Origin: Enterobacteriaceae bacterium UBA3516
Lineage (GTDB): Bacteria; Pseudomonadota; Gammaproteobacteria; Enterobacterales; Enterobacteriaceae
Direction of reading: 5' to 3'
Assembly: GCA_002377245.1 (NCBI GenBank)
Contig: DFPL01000308.1
Span: 1 to 20,340 of the forward strand
Length of the DNA: 20,340 nucleotides
Shown here piece after piece: positions 6,445 to 17,488 of the stretch. Every line of letters starts with the position of its first letter. Positions within the stretch are counted from its first letter, which is position 1. Made by a program: the position numbers and the translations under genes. The notes beneath the pieces were generated by a model. That model was not told where the DNA came from. It worked only from the letters and a program-made list of their open reading frames with translations, and did no database searches.

Positions 6445-7323
6445 ATGAATATTAAACAGCTCTACTCATTCCTTGTACTTTGCGAGGAGCAACATTATGG
6501 AAGAGCGGCGAGTCGGCTTTTTATCACCCAGCCATCATTGAGCCAACAAATAAAGCAGCTTGAAACATCACTTAAAATTATACTTTTTAAACGAAAAGGA
6601 AGAAATATTGAACTGACAAAAGCCGGAGCCGTGCTTAAGCAGCATGCGCTTAAAATAATGGATGATTTGAAAAGTGCGGAAAATGACCTTCGCCCCTGGC
6701 GTAACCAGCAACGAGACAGCATTGCTATTGGAGTGTCTGGAAGCCACCTTATTCTCCCCGTCTTTCAGAGCTTTATTGGTCACTACCCTGACATCTCTTT
6801 AACGGTTAAAGAGCACTCTTCTGAACAAACGATTAAGAAAATCACCGATGGCTCACTGGATATGGGCATTGTTTATCAGATGCCTTTACCCTCACACCTC
6901 AGCGCAACGCTGCTTTTTGAAGATGAAATTATTGCCGCTATCCCACTGAGTCACCCGTTGGCAGGTCAGCACGTTCTGCAACTTGAGGATTTAAACGATC
7001 AGCCTCTGATTGTGCTTAATGACGCACTCTTATTACGCACTGTGATCACTAATGAACTCAACAAAAAGGGGGTCGTCGCCAATATCATCTGCGAACTTGA
7101 TAACCACTACTCATGCCTGGAGTACGCGGAAGGGCAAATTGGTATTGCCCTTATTGCTCGCTCGCTGACAGCCCTGACGCCTCCCAAAAATGTCAGACTC
7201 GTCTCTTTCACTGTTCCCGCGTTTTTTCATGGCGTCATGCTTGTGCATGGGAAAGACTTACTTCTGGACGACCCCGTGCTCTGCCTGCTCGCGCAAATAA
7301 AAGCCTTTCATGATCGCTCTTAA
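6445..7323 (+). CDS. LysR-type transcriptional regulator, divergent from the MFS-reductase operon
   Basis: The 292-residue product has the LysR N-terminal helix-turn-helix within about residues 1-60 (MNIKQLYSFLVLCEEQ, then GRAASRLFITQPSLSQQIKQLE). An effector-binding type 2 periplasmic-fold domain covers about 90-290 and includes DGSLDMGIVYQ and EGQIGIALIARS. LysR proteins commonly activate a divergent operon in response to a small pathway metabolite. The shared 115-base gap with the MFS gene makes that operon the likely target. The gene is visibly AT-rich: 42 G+C of 120 bases at 6541-6660, against 73 of 120 in pdxJ at 8161-8280. Runs of AAA and ATA codons are present, consistent with acquisition by transfer. 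The ligand is unknown. Confidence 0.88.
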   Translation: MNIKQLYSFLVLCEEQHYGRAASRLFITQPSLSQQIKQLETSLKIILFKRKGRNIELTKAGAVLKQHALKIMDDLKSAENDLRPWRNQQRDSIAIGVSGSHLILPVFQSFIGHYPDISLTVKEHSSEQTIKKITDGSLDMGIVYQMPLPSHLSATLLFEDEIIAAIPLSHPLAGQHVLQLEDLNDQPLIVLNDALLLRTVITNELNKKGVVANIICELDNHYSCLEYAEGQIGIALIARSLTALTPPKNVRLVSFTVPAFFHGVMLVHGKDLLLDDPVLCLLAQIKAFHDRS

Positions 7324-7364
7324 CCTTTGCACAGAAAATGGCTGGCTGGCCTGGCAAATGCGCG

Positions 7365-8045
<681 letters not shown>

Positions 8046-8046
<1 letters not shown>

Positions 8047-8777
8047 TACCGACGTGCTTCCACCATCAGGCGTTTCATTTCGGCCACCGCTTCTTTCAGG
8101 CCGCTCATGACCGCACGGCCGATGATAGCGTGACCGATATTGAGTTCATGCATTTCCGGCAGACGCGCAACCGCCTGCACGTTGTGATAGGTCAGCCCGT
8201 GACCTGCGTTCACTTTCAGCCCCAGCCCTGCTGCATAGGTTGCCGCTTTGGCGATGCGATCGAGTTCTTTCGCCTGCTCGACTTCATTTTTAGCCTCTGC
8301 ATAGCAACCGGTATGAATTTCGATATAGGGTGCGCCGACGTCGGCTGCCGCTTTGATTTGTGCAAAATCCGCATCGATAAACAACGAGACCAGAATGCCC
8401 GCGTCTGCCAGGCGTTTACAGGCATCACGCATTTTGTCGAGCTGCCCTGCCACATCAAGTCCACCTTCGGTGGTGACTTCCTGGCGCTTTTCCGGTACCA
8501 GGCAGCAGAAATGCGGCTGCGTTTCGACGGCAATCGCCAGCATCTCTTCGGTTACCGCCATTTCGAGATTCATACGGGTGTCCAGCGTCTGACGCAGCAC
8601 ACGAACATCGCGGTCGGTGATATGGCGGCGATCTTCACGCAGGTGCACCGTAATGCCATCAGCTCCCGCCTGCTCAGCAATAAATGCCGCCTGCACCGGA
8701 TCAGGATAAGCCGTACCACGCGCGTTACGAAGGGTAGCAATGTGGTCGATATTGACGCCTAACAGTAATTCAGACAT
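8046..8777 (-). CDS. pdxJ: Pyridoxine 5'-phosphate synthase PdxJ
   Basis: PdxJ condenses 1-deoxy-D-xylulose 5-phosphate with 3-amino-2-oxopropyl phosphate to form pyridoxine 5'-phosphate, the ring-closing step of vitamin B6 synthesis. The 243-residue TIM-barrel protein matches E. coli PdxJ, with [17 protein letters not shown] near the N-terminus, HLREDRRHI in the middle and [11 protein letters not shown] near the C-terminus. I chose the ATG at 8777 because GAGG lies six bases ahead and the length then equals the family's. An ATG at 8789 overlapping the recO stop would add four residues. It lies within the rnc-era-recO-pdxJ-acpS operon, touching both neighbours. Confidence 0.95.
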
Positions 8778-8785
8778 GACAATCC

Positions 8786-9517
8786 TCATTCTTCATCATT
8801 CGTTTTGGTTGCTCGCTTCGGCACAAACTGCCGGAACAATTCCCGACTCTTCAGCGGTTTGCCCCCAAGATACGGCTTTAGCGCTATGCGGGTAAAGCGT
8901 TTCGCCGCCCTGAGGGTATCGCCATCAGGAAATTCACGTTCCGCCAGCGCGCGCAGATGCCGACCGGTAAAGGTGGTGTTATCTATCACCACGCTGGCGA
9001 TAAACCCTTTTTCTTCGCGGTAGCGGTAGGTCATGGTGTCCTCCACCGCCTCGCCACTCCCGGCACAATGCAGGAAGTCAACGCCGTACCCCAGATGCCC
9101 GAGCAGCGCCAGCTCAAAACGGCGCAGTGCGGGTTCAGGTGAGCCTGTTGCGCCAGCCAGCGCCTGGATGCAGTGAAGGTAATCGAAAAAGAGTTCGGAA
9201 AAACGGGTTTCCTGTTCCAGCACGCGAGCGATCAGCTCGTTAACATACAGGCCGCTATAAAGCGTGATACCGCTGAGAGGTAGCGCCAGCGAAACGGCTT
9301 CAGCGCTACGCAGCGTTTTAACATCGCCACGGCCACCGAAGCGCACCAGCAAGGGGGTAAAGGGCTGTAATGCACCTTTAAGGTTAGAGCGTTTGGAGCG
9401 TGCGCCTTTTGCCACAAGACGCACACGGCCTGACTCTTCCGTGAAAACGTCCAGCATCAGGCTGGTTTCGCTCCAGGGACGACTATGCAGGACGAAAGCG
9501 CGCTGCCAGCCTTCCAT
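8786..9517 (-). CDS. recO: DNA repair protein RecO
   Basis: RecO works with RecR (and RecF) to load RecA on SSB-coated single-stranded DNA in gap repair, and also anneals strands. The 243-residue product is collinear with E. coli RecO (242): an OB-fold N-terminal domain ([19 protein letters not shown], then [19 protein letters not shown]) and a helical C-terminal domain ending near [14 protein letters not shown]. The ATG at 9517 gives the expected N-terminus, but I see no good Shine-Dalgarno before it, only a weak AAG. The upstream 125 bases are an ERIC repeat that separates recO from era, so its translation may depend on this inserted leader. It ends next to pdxJ. Confidence 0.95.
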   Translation of the reverse strand: MEGWQRAFVLHSRPWSETSLMLDVFTEESGRVRLVAKGARSKRSNLKGALQPFTPLLVRFGGRGDVKTLRSAEAVSLALPLSGITLYSGLYVNELIARVLEQETRFSELFFDYLHCIQALAGATGSPEPALRRFELALLGHLGYGVDFLHCAGSGEAVEDTMTYRYREEKGFIASVVIDNTTFTGRHLRALAEREFPDGDTLRAAKRFTRIALKPYLGGKPLKSRELFRQFVPKRATKTNDEE

Positions 9518-9525
9518 TAATGCTT

Positions 9526-9649
9526 ATACTCAAGAGCTTTCGAGTTACAGTAAGGTGGCAAGCTTGCGAGCTCCCGGGAGCATAGATGACTATGTGACCA
9601 GGGCGAACAAGCGTAGCCAACGTATCTGCGGCTTGAAAGACGCCGAGTA

Positions 9650-9650
<1 letters not shown>
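9526..9650. repeat. ERIC (IRU) intergenic repeat, 125 bp, between era and recO
   Basis: An imperfect palindrome is bounded by ATACTC at 9526-9531 and its complement GAGTAT at 9645-9650. Inner arms match as CTTTCxAG, TGGC and GCTTG, with CATAG-ATGA-CTATG at the centre. The centre resembles the known ERIC core (GAGCTTACATAAGTAAGTGAC, with substitutions), and length is close to the 127-bp consensus. ERICs are non-coding, miniature transposable-element-like repeats found in enterobacterial intergenic regions. This one overlaps the last base of the era stop codon and fills nearly all the era-recO gap, so it is transcribed in the operon and should fold into a long hairpin. Confidence 0.85.
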
Positions 9651-11334
<1,684 letters not shown>

Positions 11335-11351
11335 TTAAACGTCGGGGGAAT

Positions 11352-11380
11352 ATTCTATACGTAACGACAAGGTATGTCGT
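11352..11380 (-). promoter_or_regulatory. Candidate rnc operon promoter with an overlapping perfect dyad
   Basis: ACGACA (11380-11375) and TAGAAT (11357-11352) are 17 bases apart on the minus strand, giving a start near 11345 and a leader of about 110 bases that contains the RNase III hairpin. An 8-bp inverted repeat, TAACGACA and TGTCGTTA around five bases (11362-11382), covers the -35 box and spacer. Confidence 0.55.
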
Positions 11381-11407
11381 TAGCCTGGAGGATTTATAAC
11401 GGAAATA

Positions 11408-11441
11408 ATTTGGGGCGCAGAGGAATCACTACGCCCCAAAT
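11408..11441 (-). terminator. Hairpin after lepB, probable terminator or attenuator
   Basis: ATTTGGGGCG and CGCCCCAAAT form a 10-bp perfect stem with a 14-base loop, five bases past the lepB stop. The following bases (TATTTCC) are only partly T-rich, so termination may be incomplete, with rnc partly served by read-through. Confidence 0.5.
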
Positions 11442-11445
11442 AAAA

Positions 11446-12420
11446 TTAATGAATACCGCCGATGCGACTTAAGCGCACACCTGTTGGCCATTCACCTTCC
11501 TGCTTCTCGAAACTCATCCAGATAGCCGTTGCCCGACCCACCAGATTCGCTTCCGGCACAAACCCCCAGTAACGGCTGTCGGCGCTGTTGTCGCGGTTAT
11601 CGCCCATCATGAAATAATGGCCCGGCGGAACAATCCAGGTCGCCAGTTGCTGACCTTGTTGCTTAAAGTAAATGCCCAGTTGATCCTGCGCAATTGGCAC
11701 GGTCAGAATACGGTGCGTCACATCGCCCAGCGTCTCTTTACGTTCAGTCAATCGAACGCCATCATCACGGGTTTCGCTTTTGGGTAACTGGAAGAAGCCA
11801 CTGTTGGCCTCACCACCGTCACGACGACCAAATGTTTGCACGAAATCGCTAGGCTCAACATTGCTGTAGGTGATAGGCAGTGCATTAGCACATGCCTGGC
11901 CAGAACTGCAATTGGGTTGAACTGTGACCTGTTTGGTCACCGGATCGTAGCTGACTTTATCACCCGGAACACCGACCACACGCTTGATATAATCCAGACG
12001 CGGATCGTCAGGGTATTTAAAGACCGCAATTTCACCCCGTTTCGGATGACCGGTTTCGATCAACGTCTTCTGGTAAATCGGATCTTTAATGCCGTAGGCA
12101 AACTTTTCCACCAGGATGAAATCGCCAATAAGCAGCGTTGGCATCATCGAACCTGACGGGATCTGAAAAGGCTCATAAATAAACGAGCGCACCACCAACA
12201 CAATAGCCAGCACCGGGAATACCGATGCGCCTGTTTCCAGCCAGCCCGGTTTCGGGCCAACTTTTTTCAGCGTCTTTTTATCAAGTGCATCGTTCGTCGC
12301 CAACTGTGCTGCAGCCTGTTTCTCACGACGTTTGGGTGCAAAAATAAATTTATCCAGGCACCATAACAACCCTGTTACCAGGGTCGCAATCACCAGGATC
12401 AGGGCAAACGTATTCGCCAT
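11446..12420 (-). CDS. lepB: Signal peptidase I LepB
   Basis: LepB removes signal peptides from exported preproteins at the periplasmic face of the inner membrane. The 324-residue protein equals E. coli LepB. It has two N-terminal membrane segments (about 4-22 and 62-80) and the serine-lysine dyad: Ser91 in PSGSMMPTL and Lys146 in DYIKRVVG. GDNRDNSADSRYWG lies near residue 273. It follows lepA after 16 bases on the same strand, the standard lepA-lepB operon, and is followed by a strong hairpin before the rnc promoter. Confidence 0.97.
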   Translation of the reverse strand: MANTFALILVIATLVTGLLWCLDKFIFAPKRREKQAAAQLATNDALDKKTLKKVGPKPGWLETGASVFPVLAIVLVVRSFIYEPFQIPSGSMMPTLLIGDFILVEKFAYGIKDPIYQKTLIETGHPKRGEIAVFKYPDDPRLDYIKRVVGVPGDKVSYDPVTKQVTVQPNCSSGQACANALPITYSNVEPSDFVQTFGRRDGGEANSGFFQLPKSETRDDGVRLTERKETLGDVTHRILTVPIAQDQLGIYFKQQGQQLATWIVPPGHYFMMGDNRDNSADSRYWGFVPEANLVGRATAIWMSFEKQEGEWPTGVRLSRIGGIH

Positions 12421-12436
12421 GCCAACTCCTTAGAGG

Positions 12437-14236
<1,800 letters not shown>

Positions 14237-14312
14237 ATAGGGAGATTTTTTGCCTTACGAATTACTAAGAGGCCGCGGTTCTGCGCCTGACGTCAAAAGT
14301 CTGAAACGCCGC

Positions 14313-14318
14313 ATTCTA
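14313..14318 (-). promoter_or_regulatory. Candidate -10 box for lepA
   Basis: TAGAAT at 14318-14313 lies about 77 bases before the lepA ATG in the rseC-lepA gap. The matching -35 position is not convincing, so this is a weak call. Confidence 0.3.
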
Positions 14319-14374
14319 CACTACAACGACAATGCGGGGAAATGCTCAAACGGTTAACAAATTCGCCTTCGCAC

Positions 14375-14396
14375 TTCCCCGATCAAGACGGGGGAA
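14375..14396 (-). terminator. Short GC hairpin directly after the rseC stop
   Basis: CCCCG and CGGGG around a seven-base loop form a compact stem immediately after the rseC stop codon, ending the rpoE-rseABC operon. No T-run follows on the minus strand, so intrinsic termination is uncertain; it may simply protect the 3' end. Confidence 0.35.
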
Positions 14397-14876
14397 TTAC
14401 TGACTGTTTTCGACAGAAGGATCGTCGAAACGCACCATATCGGGCGGAAGACCCACACTGATAATGACAGGCTGCCAGTCGTTACGGGTCGCCAGTTTTT
14501 GTGAAAAACTGCGCGCTAACAGGAAGCCCCCTACACCACCGAGGATGGCACCGCAGAGGGTGGCCAGATCCTGGCCAAACAAGGTCTGGAACAGGGCCGC
14601 CATCAGGAATAAGCCAACCAGTGGAGACATGTAGACCAGCAACGCAGATCCCAGCAGACTCCCTTCGCCAATGCCCAATTCGACCTTCTGCCCTTTAACT
14701 AACGGCTGATCGCAGGGCACGGCAATGGTGTGGATCATCTGCGGCCCAAGCTTATTCAGAATGCGTGTTCCACAACCTGAACGGGAAGAGCAGCTTTTGC
14801 AGGAGGTCTTTACATCGCACTCCACCAGCGCTTCACCGTTATGCCAGGAAACGACGGTTGCCCATTCTTTGATCAT
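14397..14876 (-). CDS. rseC: RseC, inner-membrane SoxR-reducing/sigma-E operon protein
   Basis: RseC is a small inner-membrane protein encoded with rpoE. E. coli RseC acts with the Rsx complex in keeping SoxR reduced, and it has little effect on sigma-E itself. The 159-residue protein equals the E. coli length. Near the N-terminus are four cysteines (Cys20, 26, 29, 35; CDVKTSCKSCSSRSGCG), a likely redox or metal site. Two membrane segments follow at about 72-92 and 96-116, and the C-terminal tail is acidic. Its ATG overlaps the rseB stop (ATGA), so translation is probably coupled. Confidence 0.95.
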   Translation of the reverse strand: MIKEWATVVSWHNGEALVECDVKTSCKSCSSRSGCGTRILNKLGPQMIHTIAVPCDQPLVKGQKVELGIGEGSLLGSALLVYMSPLVGLFLMAALFQTLFGQDLATLCGAILGGVGGFLLARSFSQKLATRNDWQPVIISVGLPPDMVRFDDPSVENSQ

Positions 14877-15826
14877 TGTGCCGCCTTGTACTTAACGCTA
14901 TCGGCAATGCGTTTAGCCGTTTGCGGGGGTAATTCACCCACTATAGTGATTTCATTGCTATCCCGGACGGTGGTGCTAACCGTACGGCGGCCGGTGCGTA
15001 ACATCTGATCGGTGCTGTTTTGGTTTGCACGATTGATGTTCACGGAGAAACTGAATAGCCCATCAGAGTAAAGACGTGACTCTACCGGCATATCAACGGT
15101 TGGCAGTTGACGACGACTGCTTGAGATTTCTACAAACCCTTGCGGAACCCAGGAAGGTGCCCAGTTAAAGGTCACTTTGTCACCTGTCGGCACCGAAAGC
15201 AGAGGCGGCAAATTGGCTTTCGCGAGGGTTTGCATGTTATTCGCCACCTGCGCGTTCACGTTGTAAGCAATCACGCGGAACTGCTCCAGCGTCTCGCCAT
15301 CACGGTCAAGGAGATCAACGCGCATAGGTAAGCGCGTCTCTGCATCCATCCAGACGATGTAGCTGTAACGTGTTCCATCCCGCGCCACGACGCGAATCAC
15401 TTCACACAAACGATCCGCGATGCGCGTGCGCCCTACAGAGATGAAATCATAGTAAGGGGCCAGACGTTTGAAATCGGTATAAACCAGTGAAGGCAGGGAA
15501 TCGACAATGTAGTCGCCATTCAATGTGAAAGGCTCAAGACCGGGCTCAAAATAGCTGATTTCATTGCCACGCTGAACCACTTCCCGACGAGGACCATCCA
15601 TTTGCAACAGCTGCGCGAGCAATTGATTGTCAACACGAGCATGGCGGTAGCGTAACGACTCTACCCCTTGCTTGCTGATGCTAATAAAGGACAGCTCATA
15701 ATTGAGTGACTGGCTAGCCACGTTCATTTGCTGCAACAACGCCCCGGACGAGTTATCTGCCGAGGCGTTGCTGGAGAAGAACAGGCCTGCTGCCACAAAG
15801 GACATAGCACACCAAAGTTGCTTCAT
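14873..15826 (-). CDS. rseB: Periplasmic sigma-E regulator RseB
   Basis: RseB binds the periplasmic part of RseA and shields it from DegS/RseP proteolysis; lipopolysaccharide or mislocalised lipoproteins release it. The 317-residue protein (E. coli 318) starts with a Sec signal peptide, MKQLWCAMSFVAAGLFF.., with likely cleavage after ASA at about residue 23. A MucB/RseB lipid-binding domain and a C-terminal RseA-binding domain follow. The ATG shares a base with the rseA stop (TAATG), and the stop overlaps rseC (ATGA), so rseA-rseB-rseC are tightly coupled. Confidence 0.96.
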   Translation of the reverse strand: MKQLWCAMSFVAAGLFFSSNASADNSSGALLQQMNVASQSLNYELSFISISKQGVESLRYRHARVDNQLLAQLLQMDGPRREVVQRGNEISYFEPGLEPFTLNGDYIVDSLPSLVYTDFKRLAPYYDFISVGRTRIADRLCEVIRVVARDGTRYSYIVWMDAETRLPMRVDLLDRDGETLEQFRVIAYNVNAQVANNMQTLAKANLPPLLSVPTGDKVTFNWAPSWVPQGFVEISSSRRQLPTVDMPVESRLYSDGLFSFSVNINRANQNSTDQMLRTGRRTVSTTVRDSNEITIVGELPPQTAKRIADSVKYKAAQ

Positions 15827-16473
15827 TACTGCGATTGAGTTCCTAATGTTTGATTTCCTGGCACTTGCACAGCGGCTTGCTGCGTTTGTGCTTGCTCAAA
15901 CTTAAGCTGTTCGGAGTGCAGGCGGCGCTGCAATTCATAATCCTGCAGCATCGCATTAATGCGACGACGCTGTTCCTGAACCTGCTGCTGCTGGCCGACA
16001 TCGGCGGTGGCATCAGCCGGAACACCCAGACTTACCGGGCTCGCTTTACCCATCATTGGCATCGTATTAAACACCGGTGCTTCAGGCTGGGCAGATTCGG
16101 TTTGACCATTGTAATGCTGCACACCCACAATTACAGCGAGTGATACACATGCCGCCACGCCCATTTGTGTAAGCTGTGCCGCCCATGGGCGCACTTTTGC
16201 CCAAAATGGCATTTTTTGCCATTCCTGGGGCGCAGGTTGCGCTTCGGGAATGAGTGGCGTGGCCTGGTTAACCGGCTCGTTTTCGATCGCGGCCATCACC
16301 CGGGCTGAGATATCGAAGTGGAGAACATCCGCAGTGTCGCCACGCAGGGTGTCACGGATAAGGTGATAATTCTCCCAGGTTTTCTGCATTTCCGGAGAGC
16401 GAGACAGCTCTACGAGCAACTCACTATCCAGCGTTTCACCGTCCATTAAAGCGGAAAGTTGTTCTTTCTGCAT
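15826..16473 (-). CDS. rseA: Anti-sigma-E factor RseA
   Basis: RseA is a single-pass inner-membrane protein whose cytoplasmic domain holds sigma-E inactive. The 215-residue product (E. coli 216) has the N-terminal anti-sigma domain (MQKEQLSALMDGETLDSELL), a membrane segment at about 103-119 containing VAAC, where RseP cuts E. coli RseA, and a periplasmic domain. The DegS cleavage context ASPVSLGVP is intact, with the expected Val147-Ser148 bond. The coiled C-terminal half is rich in glutamine (QQQQVQEQRRR). I chose the ATG at 16473, with AAAGG ahead, because the frame's longer opening to 16554 is non-conserved leader that overlaps the end of rpoE. It follows rpoE after 31 bases. Confidence 0.95.
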   Translation of the reverse strand: MQKEQLSALMDGETLDSELLVELSRSPEMQKTWENYHLIRDTLRGDTADVLHFDISARVMAAIENEPVNQATPLIPEAQPAPQEWQKMPFWAKVRPWAAQLTQMGVAACVSLAVIVGVQHYNGQTESAQPEAPVFNTMPMMGKASPVSLGVPADATADVGQQQQVQEQRRRINAMLQDYELQRRLHSEQLKFEQAQTQQAAVQVPGNQTLGTQSQ

Positions 16474-16504
16474 GCCTAATACCTTTTCCAGTATCCCGCT
16501 ATCG

Positions 16505-17080
16505 TCAACGCCTGATAAGCGGTTGAACTTTATTATCAATAGCTTCCCGAGCACGGAAAATACGTGAACGTACGGTACCCACCGGGCAATCCATGATGAC
16601 CGCTATCTCTTCATAGCTTAGGCCATCCAACTCCCGCAACGTAATTGCCATGCGTAAATCTTCCGGGAGCGACTCAATGGTACGGAAAACTATTTGTCTC
16701 AGTTCCTCTGACAACATTAAGTTCTCAGGGTTCGAAATTTCTTTCAGTGCCCCCCCACTTTCGAAGTTTTCTGCTTCGATAGCGTCCACATCACTGGAGG
16801 GTGGTCTGCGTCCCTGAGCAACCAGATAATTTTTTGCTGTATTCACAGCGATACGGTACAGCCAGGTATAAAAAGCACTATCTCCCCGGAAAGAATCCAG
16901 CGCACGATAGGCTTTAATAAATGACTCTTGTACTACATCAGGCACATCGCCTGAAGGTACATAGCGGGAAACCAGACTCGCTACTTTATGCTGGTAGCGC
17001 ACCACCAGTAGGTTAAAAGCTTTCTGATCTCCCTTCTGGACCCGTTCAACCAGGACCTGGTCCGTTAACTGCTCGCTCAT
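16505..17080 (-). CDS. rpoE: RNA polymerase sigma factor RpoE (sigma-E)
   Basis: RpoE is the ECF sigma factor that directs the envelope-stress regulon, including its own operon. The 191 residues equal E. coli RpoE. Region 2 contains DVVQESFIKAYRALDSFRGDSAFYTWLYRIAVNTAKN, split over about 47-84. Region 4 carries the helix-turn-helix with GLSYEEIAVIMDCPVGTVRSRIFRAREA near residues 149-176. The ATG at 17080 has no well-spaced Shine-Dalgarno: GGGGAG ends about 14 bases away. A small upstream ORF reads across the rpoE start in another frame, suggesting translational coupling. A near-consensus sigma-E promoter lies at 17188-17161. Confidence 0.97.
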   Translation of the reverse strand: MSEQLTDQVLVERVQKGDQKAFNLLVVRYQHKVASLVSRYVPSGDVPDVVQESFIKAYRALDSFRGDSAFYTWLYRIAVNTAKNYLVAQGRRPPSSDVDAIEAENFESGGALKEISNPENLMLSEELRQIVFRTIESLPEDLRMAITLRELDGLSYEEIAVIMDCPVGTVRSRIFRAREAIDNKVQPLIRR

Positions 17081-17135
17081 CCGAGGTAAAGTCTCCCCAA
17101 AACCAATTCCACGCGTAAAAGAAACGCCACTCCAT
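17046..17135 (-). CDS. Small ORF overlapping the rpoE start (possible rpoE leader peptide)
   Basis: An ATG at 17135 (or GTG at 17138) opens a 29-30-codon frame. It reads MEWRFFYAWNWFWGDF..., runs through the rpoE start region and stops at TGA 17048-17046, 33 bases inside rpoE. A leader ORF that couples to rpoE and is controlled by CsrA has been described in E. coli, and this may be its counterpart. Here an in-frame TAA upstream limits it to at most 43 codons from any start, shorter than the 51 residues I recall for E. coli. The peptide is strikingly rich in Trp and Phe. No clear Shine-Dalgarno precedes the start, so I hold this at modest confidence. Confidence 0.35.
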   Translation of the reverse strand: MEWRFFYAWNWFWGDFTSDERAVNGPGPG

Positions 17136-17160
17136 CACTGCAACATGAGCAAGCAGCCAA

Positions 17161-17188
17161 TTAGAGGGTAGGTACGTTTAAAAGTTCC
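17161..17188 (-). promoter_or_regulatory. Sigma-E-dependent promoter of the rpoE operon
   Basis: GGAACTT (17188-17182), 16 bases, then TCTAA (17165-17161) closely matches the sigma-E consensus (GGAACTT, 16, TCNAA). Transcription would start near 17155, about 75 bases before the rpoE ATG. It corresponds to the autoregulated rpoE promoter known in E. coli. Confidence 0.85.
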
Positions 17189-17236
17189 GTTACGCCTTTG
17201 TTTTTCTTTCGTTCTGCAGACTTTTCATTATGACTC

Positions 17237-17242
17237 ATTATA
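17237..17242 (-). promoter_or_regulatory. Candidate sigma-70 -10 box upstream of rpoE
   Basis: A perfect TATAAT about 160 bases before the rpoE ATG, upstream of the sigma-E promoter, could be a basal housekeeping promoter. The -35 region 17 bases away (ACAGAG) is poor. Confidence 0.4.
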
Positions 17243-17448
17243 AGTCTACCAACGCCGAACTCTGTATTTATGCTGATAAAAGAACCCAGGACCGCCAGAG
17301 AGTAACGCAATACCGCCTTTTTTTCATCACCTAATCAATTTCACTTAATTTTGCGTCAACGGCATCATCTTTATGCTTTCCACCCTCTGAATGTTTAGTC
17401 TTTAGTACAAGCTGTAAAAAAAACGTACGTTAAGCTCTATGATAGTGC

Positions 17449-17454
17449 TATGCT
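17449..17454 (+). promoter_or_regulatory. Candidate nadB -10 box (extended)
   Basis: TATGCT preceded by TGC forms an extended -10 element, with a start expected near 17461, right at the NadR operator. An alternative TATGAT lies at 17438-17443. The -35 match is poor for either. Confidence 0.4.
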
Positions 17455-17464
17455 GCCGTTACAT

Positions 17465-17482
17465 TGTTTAGTAAATTAAACA
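17465..17482 (+). promoter_or_regulatory. NadR operator of nadB
   Basis: TGTTTA-GTAAAT-TAAACA is an exact match to the NadR box (TGTTTA-N6-TAAACA), seven bases before the nadB ATG. NadR represses NAD synthesis genes when NAD is plentiful. The position would block transcription start or early elongation. Confidence 0.88.
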
Positions 17483-17488
17483 CGAACT

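Larger units (their letters stand above)
17081..17488. other. Divergent regulatory region between rpoE and nadB (408 bp)
   Basis: This is the only stretch over 300 bases without a full-size gene. The left side holds the rpoE leader with a small overlapping ORF, the sigma-E promoter and a possible sigma-70 promoter. The right side holds a 10-bp palindrome AACGTACGTT (17422-17431), a candidate nadB -10 box and the NadR operator. I see no recognisable feature in 17244-17420. Confidence 0.7.

Noticed and set aside
16474..16554. 27-codon N-terminal extension of RseA
   Set aside because: It overlaps the end of rpoE and is absent from E. coli RseA; AAAGG precedes the ATG at 16473.
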